DNA of 64,000 bases, taken from NCBI RefSeq assembly GCF_018122735.1, contig NZ_JAGRRD010000001.1:4052565-4116564 (forward strand). The letters are read 5' to 3'. Source of the DNA: Azoarcus sp. L1K30. GTDB taxonomy: Bacteria > Pseudomonadota > Gammaproteobacteria > Burkholderiales > Rhodocyclaceae. Positions 45,850 to 54,677 of the stretch are shown here, piece after piece. The notes below the pieces were generated by a model that saw only the letters and a list, made by a program, of their open reading frames with translations, ran no database searches and had not been told where the DNA came from. Made by a program: the position numbers and the translations under genes. Within the stretch, counting starts at the first letter, position 1; each line of letters starts with the position of its first letter.

Positions 45850-46392
45850 TTACATCCTCTTGTCGTGCAGGGCGCCGCCGTCGAGGATCACCATGTCGGG
45901 CGTCACCTCGTCGAAGCGCAGCACCTTGCCGCCTTCGCTGGCGGCAAATTTGCGTGCGTCGTCTGCGCTGGCGAACGAGGCGATGGTTGGCCCCATCGAG
46001 CCGGTACGGCGCGACCCGTGTACATAGGTGGCCGTTCTGGCGTCGATCCAGTGGCCCTTGGGGTTCTCCCAGTCGGCCTTGGCCATGTCCTGTACGTACA
46101 TCGCGCTGACGCGACGTGCCTGCTCGGGCTTGAGGTAGATCGAGAACATCTCCACCGTGTCGCAGAAGAAGTCGGGCTGAACGATGCTGTCATAGTGGAT
46201 CTGGGCCTTGGGGCCGGGATAGTCGGCCAACAGCATGCCGTCGAGCGCGCAACTGGTGCTGCGGTCGATGTCGACGGCGAGAATGTGGCTGTCGGTGCCC
46301 TTGTCGGCGCCACAGGCCGCCAGCAGGCCGGCGGCGAGCAGCACCGTGAGGGCACTGCGCAGACGGATGAAGAGGGAAGAGGTCATGGTCAT
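45850..46392 (-). CDS. nosL: NosL copper chaperone lipoprotein
   Basis: 180-aa outer-membrane/periplasmic lipoprotein (signal TVLLAAGLLAAC) that delivers Cu(I) to apo-NosZ assembly. The CALDGMLLADYPGPKAQIHY segment holds the conserved Cys and Met in place of the usual CxxCGM, and the C-terminal half follows the family (YVHGSRRTGSMGP, FASADDARKFAASEGGKVLRF). ATG 46392 or 46386 start. It lies 38 bp after nosY. One cysteine of the common CxxC pair is replaced, consistent with the single essential Cys known for NosL. Confidence 0.88.
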   Translation of the reverse strand: MTMTSSLFIRLRSALTVLLAAGLLAACGADKGTDSHILAVDIDRSTSCALDGMLLADYPGPKAQIHYDSIVQPDFFCDTVEMFSIYLKPEQARRVSAMYVQDMAKADWENPKGHWIDARTATYVHGSRRTGSMGPTIASFASADDARKFAASEGGKVLRFDEVTPDMVILDGGALHDKRM

Positions 46393-46430
46393 ACTCACTT
46401 TCCGGCTTGGATCCGGTGTCATCGGGGACG

Positions 46431-47258
46431 TCATTTCCTGAATCGCCACGCGGCAATGCCGAGCGGCAGCGCGATCCAGGCGAACATGACGGCGCCCAGT
46501 AACGCGGGGTGGGCCAGGTTGGGGGGAAATACCGTGGCGAGGCCGTAGAGTGCGCGCACGTCCTCGAGCGAAAAAATATTCAGGATGCGGAACACGTCGG
46601 CCGGGTTGAGCAGCAGCAGGTAGGGAAAGAGCTCGCTGCCCAGCCTGCCGCCAAGCTCCCCGCCGCTGACCACCAGCGCACCGAGCAGCAGCAGGTCGAA
46701 CACCAGCACGAAGAAGAACCACATCGCGATCGCCAGGCCGGAAGCGCGGGTGCGGTCGGACGCGAACACCGACAGCATCACCGCAAGGCTGAGAAAGGCG
46801 CAGCCGAGCAGCACCGAGCTGAGCATGAAGCCGAAATAGTGGAACAGCGCGTCGAGCTCGAGCTGCGCGGACAGCACCACCGCCACCAGTCCGAAACCGG
46901 CCACCGTGGAAAAGGTGAGCGCCGCGGCCAGACCGAAGTACTTGCCGAGCAGCAGCTCCACCCGGGTAATCGGCATCGACAGCAACAGGTCGAGCGAGCC
47001 GCGCTCGCGTTCGCCGACGATGGCGTCGAAACCGAGGATCAGCGCGATCAGCGGAATCAGATAGATCACCAGGCTGACCAGGCTGGCGATGGTGACGTCG
47101 ATCGAGCGAAAGCCGACCGCGCCCTGTTGCGCGGCGCCGAAATAGGCAATCACCAGTGCGAAGGCGGTGAATACCAGCGCGACCGCGAGCACCCAGCGGT
47201 TGCGGATGCGGTCCCAGAATTCCTTGCCGGCGATGGTGGCGATCTGTGCGATGTCCAT
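46431..47258 (-). CDS. nosY: NosY, membrane subunit of the NosDFY ABC complex
   Basis: 275-aa ABC-2-type permease with about six helices that forms the membrane part of NosDFY, feeding sulfur/copper to the CuZ site of NosZ. It starts MDIAQIATIAGKEFWDRI and carries IVGERERGSLDLLLSMPITR, typical of NosY. Ten bases after nosF. Start ATG 47258. Confidence 0.94.
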   Translation of the reverse strand: MDIAQIATIAGKEFWDRIRNRWVLAVALVFTAFALVIAYFGAAQQGAVGFRSIDVTIASLVSLVIYLIPLIALILGFDAIVGERERGSLDLLLSMPITRVELLLGKYFGLAAALTFSTVAGFGLVAVVLSAQLELDALFHYFGFMLSSVLLGCAFLSLAVMLSVFASDRTRASGLAIAMWFFFVLVFDLLLLGALVVSGGELGGRLGSELFPYLLLLNPADVFRILNIFSLEDVRALYGLATVFPPNLAHPALLGAVMFAWIALPLGIAAWRFRK

Positions 47259-47268
47259 GTTCGCCTCC

Positions 47269-48210
47269 TTAGTCCGAAAAGCCGAAGAACACGTCTTCGA
47301 GCGAGGGTTCGCGCACGGTGAGGTCGCGCACCCGTCCATCGAGTCCGGCCAGGGCTTCGATCACCGCCATCTTCGATTCGCGCCGGCACTGCACCGCGAC
47401 GTGATCGTCGCGGGCCTCGATGGCGATTACCGGCAGGTGGCCGAGTGCGCTGCGCACCGCGTCAAAGTCCTCGGACGCAACGTGAACACTGAACCACAGC
47501 GGCAGATCCATCTGTTCGCGCAGCGCCTGTACCGTGCCGCTGGCCTGCACCTTGCCGGCCGCCATGATGGCAAGGCGATCGACCCGCTCCTGGATCTCGG
47601 CGAGGATGTGCGAGGTGATCACCATGGTGACGCCCTCGCTCTTGAGCTGGCGCAGGATGGCGTAGAAACCGCGGATGGCTTCGGGGTCGAGGCCGGTCGT
47701 GGGTTCGTCCAGGAACAGGATGCGAGGCTTGCCAAGTAAGGCCTGGGCAAAGCCGAGGCGCTGGCGCATGCCCTTGGAGTATTCACGTACGCGCCGCTTC
47801 GCTGCATGGGCAAGCCCCACGCGCTCCAGTGCGGGGGGGCAGTCGGCAAGCGGCGCGGCCTTCAGGCGGGCGAAGAACTGTAGCGTCTCCAGCCCGGTGA
47901 GGTTGTCGTACAGCACAACGTTTTCCGGCAGGTAGCCGACGCTGCGGCGCACTGCGCGAAAGTTGCCGCCGCCGACGACGGCACCGTCGATGCGGATCTC
48001 GCCTGCGGTGGCGGGAATGAGCCCGAGCATCATCTTGAACATCGTGCTCTTGCCCGCGCCATTGTGGCCGATGAGGCCGAACAGCTCGCCGCTGCGGACA
48101 TCGAGGTCGACGCCGTCAACGGCGTGGATCGCACCGTAGTGCTTGCGGACCCCGCGGGCGACGATCACGGCGTCTTCCGAATCAGTCGGGGTGGGGGAAT
48201 TGTCTGCCAC
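47269..48210 (-). CDS. nosF: NosF, ATPase of the NosDFY complex
   Basis: 313-aa ABC ATPase. Walker A GHNGAGKST (about residues 48-56), signature YSKGMRQRLGFAQAL with the KGM variation common to this class, Walker B ILFLDEPTTGLDP, and a C-terminal regulatory extension. It overlaps the end of nosD by 29 bp, implying coupled translation. Confidence 0.95.
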   Translation of the reverse strand: MADNSPTPTDSEDAVIVARGVRKHYGAIHAVDGVDLDVRSGELFGLIGHNGAGKSTMFKMMLGLIPATAGEIRIDGAVVGGGNFRAVRRSVGYLPENVVLYDNLTGLETLQFFARLKAAPLADCPPALERVGLAHAAKRRVREYSKGMRQRLGFAQALLGKPRILFLDEPTTGLDPEAIRGFYAILRQLKSEGVTMVITSHILAEIQERVDRLAIMAAGKVQASGTVQALREQMDLPLWFSVHVASEDFDAVRSALGHLPVIAIEARDDHVAVQCRRESKMAVIEALAGLDGRVRDLTVREPSLEDVFFGFSD

Positions 48211-49447
48211 GCCATTGGCTCCAGTCAGGGTGGGTCGGCTGCATATGCGGCTTAGGGTCGACGATGCTCGGTGCGCGCAACAGCGGAAACTGCTGTGACA
48301 CCAGGCGCAGGGTCTGCACCGCCGGGCTGGCGAGCAGCAGCTTCATCATCGGGTGGCGCCAGGACAGGCGGTCCACCATGTCGTTGGCTTCGTACTGCAC
48401 GTCGCCGATGCCGTCGCCGTTGCGATCCCAGCCGACGTAATTGCTCCAGTAGTTGCCGCCTTGCTTGCCCCAGATCTCGTCGCGTGCGGCGACGTACTTG
48501 ATCTGGGTGCGGTTGGAGATGAAGTCGTTGCCTTCGGCCTGGTTGCGGTAGGACCCGGCCCACAGGTGCACGCCGACATCGTTGTCGACCACCAGGTTGT
48601 CGCGCAGGGTGTTGAACTCGGCGTCGTAGATGAAGAAGCCGCGTGCGTTGCCCGCCACCACGTTGTTCTCGATGATCGAATCCTGGATGGTGCGCAACAT
48701 GATGCCGTGGTCCGAGTTGCCCCAGGCGCGGTTGTTGCGGATCACCTGGTTGCGCGTCATCATCAGCGCCAGTCCGCCACGGTTGTAGTACGAGTCGTTG
48801 TCTTCCCACACGTTGTTGTGGGAGTTCATGTAATGGGTGCCGTAGCGCACGTGGTGGATGCGGTTGCGCGCGAACAGCGCGTGATGCGACACATCCACGT
48901 AGATGCCGTCGCGCACGAAGCTGATGTTGTTGCCGATGATCTGCGCGCCTTCGGTGTTGTAGAGCTGGATGCCATTGCCGCGGTGCTGCGACATCAGGTC
49001 GCGCTTGCCGGCGATCAGGTTGTCGCGGACCTCCACGTTCTTCGAGGTCTCGATCCACAGTCCGAACAGGTTGTAGACGAGGTCGCAGTTGAGCACGCGG
49101 GTCGCGTCCGAGCCGGGCTGCAGGTAGATACCGGCGTTCTGCTTTTCGAGATCGGCACCGGAATTGATCACGATGAGGCCGTCTATCGTCACCTGCGGGC
49201 TGCGGATGCGGATGGTGTCGCCGCGATGGCTGCCATCGAGCGTCGGGCGGTCGATACCCTTGAGCGTGAGCGGCTTGTCGAGGACGAGGTTCTCGCGGTA
49301 ATGCGCGCGTTCGATGCTCACCGTGTCGTTGGCGGCGGCGGCGTCGATGGCGGCCTGGATGGATTCGCCCGGGCGCACCGTCCACGTGGCGGCAAGCACC
49401 GGGGTGCACAGCCACAACAGCAGAACGGGGAGGGCGAAGCGGGACAT
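48182..49447 (-). CDS. nosD: NosD, periplasmic beta-helix protein
   Basis: 421-aa periplasmic protein with a Sec signal (cleavage after VLA) and a long run of parallel beta-helix repeats rich in N-I/V-N turns (for example YNTEGAQIIGNNISFVRDG). NosD binds NosL and, with NosFY, delivers sulfur and copper for the CuZ cluster of NosZ. Length is typical. It begins 37 bp after the 142-aa membrane gene. Confidence 0.95.
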   Translation of the reverse strand: MSRFALPVLLLWLCTPVLAATWTVRPGESIQAAIDAAAANDTVSIERAHYRENLVLDKPLTLKGIDRPTLDGSHRGDTIRIRSPQVTIDGLIVINSGADLEKQNAGIYLQPGSDATRVLNCDLVYNLFGLWIETSKNVEVRDNLIAGKRDLMSQHRGNGIQLYNTEGAQIIGNNISFVRDGIYVDVSHHALFARNRIHHVRYGTHYMNSHNNVWEDNDSYYNRGGLALMMTRNQVIRNNRAWGNSDHGIMLRTIQDSIIENNVVAGNARGFFIYDAEFNTLRDNLVVDNDVGVHLWAGSYRNQAEGNDFISNRTQIKYVAARDEIWGKQGGNYWSNYVGWDRNGDGIGDVQYEANDMVDRLSWRHPMMKLLLASPAVQTLRLVSQQFPLLRAPSIVDPKPHMQPTHPDWSQWRGRQFPHPD

Positions 49448-49484
49448 GATCGGTGTGAATCCTTGTGTGGTTTGAATGGGGCGC

Positions 49485-49913
49485 TCAGACGCTCACCAGT
49501 CCGAGGCTCTTGAGCGACAGGAAGAGCACGGCGCCGATCAGCAGGTTCTTGAACGAGACGTAGCAGATCATGTCCATCAGCGTCGCGCTGCGGTAGGCCG
49601 CGCCCCACCACGGACCTTCCTTGACGTAAGGCTTGGCGCCGAGGCGGACGACGACTTCGAACACGCTCCAGCCGAACCACCAGCCGATGATGGCGCCGGC
49701 ATCGAGCCGTCCCATGGCTGCGAGCACCCAGACCACCGATGCAGCCAGTCCAAGTGCGAGGCCTGCCGCCTGGATGGCACGCTGGCGCTGGAAGCCGGTT
49801 CGGCTCCAGGGCCACAGGTGGTCCCAGAGCTCGGCGCCAAGGCGGCCGACGAGGCCTGTCTTGCCGGCATAGGGCGGGTCCATCGGCTCGGTTGGCATTT
49901 TCGGATCAACCAT
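49485..49913 (-). CDS. Small membrane protein of unknown function in the nos operon
   Basis: 142-aa protein with three hydrophobic stretches (about residues 45-65, 72-88 and 113-138). The first 40 residues are proline-rich and soluble, with WDHLWPWSRTGF before the first helix. No cysteine ladder, CxxCH or Fe-S motif, so not an electron carrier. Located between nosR and nosD, 33 and 37 bp from them, where most nos operons have nothing or a ferredoxin. I do not recognise the family; a role in NosR stability or maturation is a guess. Confidence 0.8.
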   Translation of the reverse strand: MVDPKMPTEPMDPPYAGKTGLVGRLGAELWDHLWPWSRTGFQRQRAIQAAGLALGLAASVVWVLAAMGRLDAGAIIGWWFGWSVFEVVVRLGAKPYVKEGPWWGAAYRSATLMDMICYVSFKNLLIGAVLFLSLKSLGLVSV

Positions 49914-49946
49914 TTTGCTTCCCCATGATCGTGGTCAAGTTGGCGA

Positions 49947-52109
49947 TCATTTCGCGGTCGCGACCGGCTTGATCGGAATGTAGTAGCCGTCGGCGCCGAT
50001 CGGTGTCAGCGGGAGGCCGGCCTTGGTGCGGCGCTTGCGTTCCTGCGACAGCGGGGGACAGGCGTGGTCCTCGTAGTAATAGACCATGCAGTCCATGCAC
50101 AGCAGGCATTCGCGCTGGTCGATGCGACCGTCCTTGTCGATGGCCTGTGAGCCGCAACCCACGGCACAGGCCTTGCACGAGTCGCACTCCTGCTTGCGCT
50201 TGAGACCGAACCAGCGAAAGGTCGAGGGCATCGCAAGGCCGGCGCCGAGCGGGCACAGGTACTTGCAGAACGGCCGCTCGGTGAAGATCGACAGCCCGAG
50301 CAGGGCGCTGGCAAACAGGGTGTAGGGCCAGCTGCGGTTGAACAGGCCGACGAGGAAGGTGGTCTTGAACGGTTCGACCTCGGCCAGCTTCTCGGCCAAC
50401 CCCATCGAGAACATGCTCACCGCCAGCAGGCCGAAGAAAACGCCGTACTTCACCCACTTGAGTTTGTCATGCAGGGGCTTCGGCAGCTTGAACTGGTAGC
50501 GCTTGAGCCCGACCCAGCCGCCGAGCTTGTACAGCAGCTCGGACAGCGAACCGAAGGGGCAGGCCCAGCCACAGAACAGGCCGCGGCCCCACAGGAACAC
50601 GGTGATGATGATGAACCACCAGAAGATGAAGATGAACGGATCGGACAGGAACAGCTCCCACTGCCACTGGAACAGCAGGGCATGGAACCAGGTCAGCACC
50701 TGGGTGATCGAGGGCTGGGCCAGCAGGCCGAAGCCGACGAAGCCGATGCTGATCACCCAGCCGACGTACTTGAAGGCATTCACCGGCCACTTGTTCTTGC
50801 GCGTCGAGCGCCGCACCAGGGTGTCGCGCCGAGAATAGACGACGGCGATGGCGACGAGGAAGGCGGTGAAGGCAATGATGGTGACCAGGCGCTCCTTCCA
50901 GATCTTCAGCCATACCGGGTCGGGCTTGACGATCTCGGGGCGGCCACCTTCCATGTAGGCACCCGGCAGCCAGTATTCACTGTCGAAGTTGGCGAAGGTC
51001 TTGGCGCCGGTGGCCTTGTCCATCTTGTTGGCGAGGAATACCAGCTTCCATGGATAGGCGGCCGAGAAGGCGCCCGAGCGCACGATGAAGATGGCCGATT
51101 CGCTGAAGGCGGGCGCACCGGCGGCGGCGATGCCGTAGAGGTTGAAGTAATCGGTGTCACGGAAGGTGAAGGCGTCCCGTTCCTGGCGCACCTGAACACG
51201 GTCGTAGATGCCGCCGCGCACGAAACCCGAACCCTTGAACGACTCGATGCCGGCGCTGCGCACGATGAATATTGCATGGTCGCCGGGTTGCAGCCGGCTC
51301 ATCAGGCTATTGTACGGGCCGTCGCCAAGCACGGCGCGGCCGACGGTGGGCTGGTTGAGATAGCCGAACCAGAGGTCGATGTAGGGCTGGCCGCGGTGCG
51401 GCAGGCCGACCTCTTCGGCGGTCACGGTGAGGCGCTGCACGCTGCCGTCTTCTACCAGTTGCTGCCAGCCCGGTCTGGCGCCACTGTCGATGAATGTCGC
51501 CTGCGGGCGGATGGTCGGCTTGAGGATGCCGACCTGCTTGGCCACTTCGCCGCCGGACAGCATCATCACCTGGTTCTGCGCGATCACGGTGACGGTCGCG
51601 CCGGTGATGGCGTCGAGACCGATGATGTCGTGCTCGGGGCGTGAGCGTCCGATCTCGATGTTGTCGCCGACGAACTTGCCCAGGTACTGGTTGTTGAATT
51701 CGACCAGCGCTTCCTCCGGGATGCCCAGCAGCAGAATCGGCTCGGAGTGCTTGAGCACCTTCACCCCGGTAAAGTGACCCGTGGTGTCCATGCCGATCAG
51801 CGTGACCACCGGCTTGCCCGAGTAGGCCGGGATGTCGGTGATGTCGGTCGACAGCATGACGTAGCCGAGCAACTGCTTGCCGCCGTCTGTGCTGCGATAG
51901 GCCTCGACATACGGGGGCTGACCCTTGCGCTCGGAGAAACTGTCGGCGCCCGGCATCACGTCGGCACAGGCGACGTAGTCGCACATGCGCGGCGAGGTGC
52001 TCAGTTCGGGCGGAAGATGCGCTTCATACGAATTGGCGAAGGCCGATCCCGCGCAGGCTCCGAGCGTGAGCGCGAGCGCCAGATTGCGTAGTGCTGCGAG
52101 GGCAGACAT
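49947..52109 (-). CDS. nosR: NosR, membrane flavoprotein / electron donor to NosZ
   Basis: 720-aa polytopic protein. A signal peptide (residues 1-25) precedes a periplasmic FMN-binding domain with the covalent flavin motif DAITGATVT near residue 165. Six hydrophobic helices follow, with CGWACPFG and CKYLCPLG cysteine motifs in cytoplasmic loops, then two 4Fe-4S clusters (CDSCKACAVGC and CLLCMDCMVYYYEDHAC). NosR passes electrons from the quinol pool to NosZ and is needed for nosZ expression. Its own FNR-type box lies at 52174-52187, so it is probably transcribed independently of nosZ. Confidence 0.95.
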   Translation of the reverse strand: MSALAALRNLALALTLGACAGSAFANSYEAHLPPELSTSPRMCDYVACADVMPGADSFSERKGQPPYVEAYRSTDGGKQLLGYVMLSTDITDIPAYSGKPVVTLIGMDTTGHFTGVKVLKHSEPILLLGIPEEALVEFNNQYLGKFVGDNIEIGRSRPEHDIIGLDAITGATVTVIAQNQVMMLSGGEVAKQVGILKPTIRPQATFIDSGARPGWQQLVEDGSVQRLTVTAEEVGLPHRGQPYIDLWFGYLNQPTVGRAVLGDGPYNSLMSRLQPGDHAIFIVRSAGIESFKGSGFVRGGIYDRVQVRQERDAFTFRDTDYFNLYGIAAAGAPAFSESAIFIVRSGAFSAAYPWKLVFLANKMDKATGAKTFANFDSEYWLPGAYMEGGRPEIVKPDPVWLKIWKERLVTIIAFTAFLVAIAVVYSRRDTLVRRSTRKNKWPVNAFKYVGWVISIGFVGFGLLAQPSITQVLTWFHALLFQWQWELFLSDPFIFIFWWFIIITVFLWGRGLFCGWACPFGSLSELLYKLGGWVGLKRYQFKLPKPLHDKLKWVKYGVFFGLLAVSMFSMGLAEKLAEVEPFKTTFLVGLFNRSWPYTLFASALLGLSIFTERPFCKYLCPLGAGLAMPSTFRWFGLKRKQECDSCKACAVGCGSQAIDKDGRIDQRECLLCMDCMVYYYEDHACPPLSQERKRRTKAGLPLTPIGADGYYIPIKPVATAK

Positions 52110-52173
52110 TCAGGGACTCCTCGAGGGAAATCAGATGATGCGGAAAGACTAATTTGCCAGGGCGACGGGTGCC

Positions 52174-52187
52174 TTGTTTCGAATCAA
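52174..52187 (-). promoter_or_regulatory. FNR/DNR box for nosR, TTGATTCGAAACAA
   Basis: On the minus strand this reads TTGAT-TCGA-AACAA, nine of ten matches to the FNR/DNR consensus. Centred about 71 bp upstream of the nosR ATG, it would place transcription start near 52139, leaving a 30-nt leader. Supports a separate low-oxygen/NO-responsive nosR promoter. Confidence 0.7.
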
Positions 52188-52203
52188 GTTGGCCGACGCG
52201 GTG

Positions 52204-52230
52204 AAAAAAAGCGGGAGGCCAAGGCCCCCC
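52204..52230 (-). terminator. Rho-independent terminator after nosZ
   Basis: Minus-strand GGGGGGCC-TT-GGCCTCCC hairpin (one mismatch) followed by GC and seven T. It lies 61-87 bp after the nosZ stop and just before the nosR FNR box, separating the two transcripts. Confidence 0.75.
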
Positions 52231-52250
52231 GGAATCTGCTTGTCATCACC

Positions 52251-52280
52251 CGGCCTTGCAGGCTTCACCCTGCAAGGCCG
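52251..52280. repeat. Perfect 12-bp stem inverted repeat after nosZ
   Basis: CGGCCTTGCAGG and its exact complement flank the 6-base loop CTTCAC, 11-40 bp after the nosZ stop. It lacks its own T-tract but precedes the terminator at 52204-52230. As RNA it would be a very stable 3' hairpin, which could protect the nosZ message from exonucleases. Confidence 0.7.
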
Positions 52281-52290
52281 TGGCTTTCGG

Positions 52291-54234
52291 TCAGGCCTCG
52301 ACGATCATGCGCGAACGCATCTCGAGGTGCAGGGCGTGGCAGAAATTGGTGCAGTAGCACCAGTACACACCCGGCTTGTCGGCGATGAAGGTCACCGACT
52401 GGGTCTGTTGCGGATTGACGATGAAGTTGATGTCGTACTTCGGAATCGCCATGGCGTGGGTCAGATCTTCCACCTTGTCGAGGTTGGTCAGGATGATGGT
52501 GACTTCATCGCCCTTCTTGACCTTGAACTCGCGCAGGCTGAAAGCCGGTGCCTGACTCGTGAGCCTGACCGTGACCTTCTTGCCGTCGCGGAACACGCCC
52601 GAGTCCTTCGGGTCCTTGGTCGCCAGCGGGAAGTCGTCGAGGTTGTAGATCTGGCGGGTCTTGATGATGTCGCGGCGGATGATGATGGAGTCGTGCGGCT
52701 CGGAATACACCGAGTGGTCGGCCACCAGTTTCATCTTGTCGCCGCTGATGTCGATCAGCTGCGCGGTTTCGGCATGGAGCGGGCCGACCGGCAGGAAGCG
52801 GTCCTTGGAGAACTTGTTGTCGGAGACGAAGAAGCGGCCGTCGGAATCCTTGGTTTCACCCATCGAGGTGAAGCCATGGCCCGGCTGATAGTGCACGTCG
52901 ATACGGTCGAGCACCACCTTGGCGGCGGTGTCGCCCTTGAACGACTTGATCGCGGCTTCCACATTCCACTTCACGATCTGGCTGTCGAGGAAGAGCGTGG
53001 TGTAGGCATTGCCCTTGTTGTCGAAACCGGTGTGCAGCGGGCCGAGGCCGATTTCCGGCTCGGCAACCACGGCCTGGCGGGCTTCGGGCAGTTCGCCGTC
53101 GAACCACTTCAGCACCAGGGCATGCTCGATCACGGACGCAGTCGGCGACAGCTTGCCGGAGCAAGCGTAGTACTTGCCGTCGGGGCTGATGTTCACGCCG
53201 TGCGGATTCTTCGGGATCGGCACATAGCAGGTCAGTGCGGTCTTGGGATCGGTGTTCGAGGCCCGGGTCGCGTCGACCACCGGCACCTTGGAGCTGCCGA
53301 TGGTGGTGAATTTACCGGCCTTCACCGCCTCTTCGATGCGCGCGATGTTGAAGAACAGGCAGGCGTCCATCTCGGCGCTCATCATGCCTTCGTAGTGGAT
53401 GCCCATCTCGGTGTTGTACTGGTTGGTTGCAGCCAGCTTGCCGTCGTAGGAGGTCGCGACGAGGTCGCAGTTGCCGTCGATCAGCGCCTGCCAGCGCACC
53501 TCCATGGTCTCGGCATCGACGCAGGTGAACAGCGACTTGTACTTGCTGCCGTCTTCCATGTCGCGGCCGTCGTTCGGCAGCGGAATCGAGAACTCTGCGC
53601 CGCAGAACACGCGGGTGGTGTGGTTGACGGCAGCATCGACCGGATCGCGCTTGTCGGGGAAAGTGCCGTGGAAGCCCTGGACGTTGGGCAGTTCGGTGAT
53701 CTTGTCGGTTTCCATCGTATCCATGCGGATACGCGCCAGTCGGCCGTGGATCTTGTCATTCACGAACATGTACTTGCCGTCGTAGGTGCCGTCGGTGTAC
53801 GAAGGGTGAACGTGGTGGGTGTCACCGGTGGTGTACTTCGGCGTGCCGTTGGGCTTGGTGCCGAGGATGGCCTTGGATTCGTTGGTCGTGCCCCAGCCCA
53901 CCAGGCAGTCCATGTTGAATACCGGGATGCGCTTCAGCTCACGACCGGAAGGCAGGCCGTAGATGCGGACTTCACCCGAATGGCCGCCGCTGGAGAAGGA
54001 GTAGTATTCATCGAGCTGGCCGGGAGCAACTTCATACTTGCCCACATCGGCGTGTTCGACTGCGGCCGCCGGTGCGGTTGCCGCCGCCGGTGGCGGGGCC
54101 GACTCCTTGTTGCAGGCGGACAGTCCGACCGACAGACCGGCGCCGGCCAAACCGGCAAAGGCTGCGGTGTTGAGGAATTTGCGCCGGCCAGGATCGGGCA
54201 TCGCATCGACCGGATTCATCTTTTCTTCGTTCAT
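52291..54234 (-). CDS. nosZ: NosZ nitrous-oxide reductase
   Basis: 647-aa enzyme that reduces N2O to N2 in the periplasm. The N-terminal Tat motif GRRKFLN (residues 16-22) marks export in folded form, as in clade I NosZ. A seven-bladed propeller domain binds the tetranuclear CuZ site (GDTHHVHPS and later His segments), followed by a cupredoxin CuA domain with CYCTNFCHALHLEM. The signal ends GLSAC, a possible lipobox with Cys41, followed by an Ala/Pro linker. Start ATG 54234. First gene of the cluster rather than following nosR. Confidence 0.96.
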   Translation of the reverse strand: MNEEKMNPVDAMPDPGRRKFLNTAAFAGLAGAGLSVGLSACNKESAPPPAAATAPAAAVEHADVGKYEVAPGQLDEYYSFSSGGHSGEVRIYGLPSGRELKRIPVFNMDCLVGWGTTNESKAILGTKPNGTPKYTTGDTHHVHPSYTDGTYDGKYMFVNDKIHGRLARIRMDTMETDKITELPNVQGFHGTFPDKRDPVDAAVNHTTRVFCGAEFSIPLPNDGRDMEDGSKYKSLFTCVDAETMEVRWQALIDGNCDLVATSYDGKLAATNQYNTEMGIHYEGMMSAEMDACLFFNIARIEEAVKAGKFTTIGSSKVPVVDATRASNTDPKTALTCYVPIPKNPHGVNISPDGKYYACSGKLSPTASVIEHALVLKWFDGELPEARQAVVAEPEIGLGPLHTGFDNKGNAYTTLFLDSQIVKWNVEAAIKSFKGDTAAKVVLDRIDVHYQPGHGFTSMGETKDSDGRFFVSDNKFSKDRFLPVGPLHAETAQLIDISGDKMKLVADHSVYSEPHDSIIIRRDIIKTRQIYNLDDFPLATKDPKDSGVFRDGKKVTVRLTSQAPAFSLREFKVKKGDEVTIILTNLDKVEDLTHAMAIPKYDINFIVNPQQTQSVTFIADKPGVYWCYCTNFCHALHLEMRSRMIVEA

Positions 54235-54329
54235 GATCGTGTAGCTCCCGCTTCAAGTGTGGTGGGCTGCGTGCACAGGCGCCGGGTAGCTGTTGGCCCC
54301 GTGGCTGAGGGCTTGTACACAAACTGGCG

Positions 54330-54365
54330 CCTGCGACACTGTGTCCTGTGACGATTTGTCGCAGG
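54330..54365. repeat. Inverted repeat CCTGCGACA / TGTCGCAGG in the nosZ leader
   Basis: Perfect 9-bp arms with an 18-base loop, extendable by two more pairs across a G-T. If transcription starts about 41 bp from the FNR-like box, the repeat falls at the very start of the nosZ leader RNA and could be a 5' stabiliser or regulatory hairpin; otherwise it is a DNA-binding site. Confidence 0.5.
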
Positions 54366-54396
54366 TGCACTGTAGGGAGCGTGGATCGGTGAATCC

Positions 54397-54410
54397 TTGA
54401 TTTGTGACAA
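54397..54410 (-). promoter_or_regulatory. FNR/DNR-like box upstream of nosZ
   Basis: Minus strand TTGTC-ACAA-ATCAA, eight of ten matches to TTGAT-N4-ATCAA with one perfect half-site. Centred 170 bp upstream of the nosZ ATG, giving an unusually long leader if used as a class II site. Confidence 0.45.
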
Positions 54411-54677
54411 GGACGAAAATTTGTCCAGATCGTCCTTTGGTGGCGTTTTCCTTCAGAGCGTCTGCGTGCATGCAATCGAGTCCACTACGATGCCCGCCGA
54501 CGGGCATCGCCTGTGCCACCTGAAGGCGAGCTCGGCGAGGTGCGCACCGACCGCAGTCGGCTATCGGTGTTGGCGATGGCATTGCGCGCGACGCCTGTTT
54601 TTCCGCGGCGGGCGCAATCGTGACGACCGGGTTACTATCGTCGGCCATCAACCGGCTAAGGCCGCAACCAGGTTCTG

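Larger units (their letters stand above)
54235..54677. other. 443-bp divergent region between nosZ and the EamA gene
   Basis: No gene seen. It holds the nosZ promoter region: an FNR-like box at 54397-54410 and, between it and the nosZ ATG, a long inverted repeat at 54330-54365. The right half towards the EamA start shows no clear element. Confidence 0.6.

Noticed and set aside
52174..54351. 725-codon plus-strand frame opposite nosZ
   Set aside because: Shadow of nosZ; composition His/Val/Arg-rich, with no recognisable domain.
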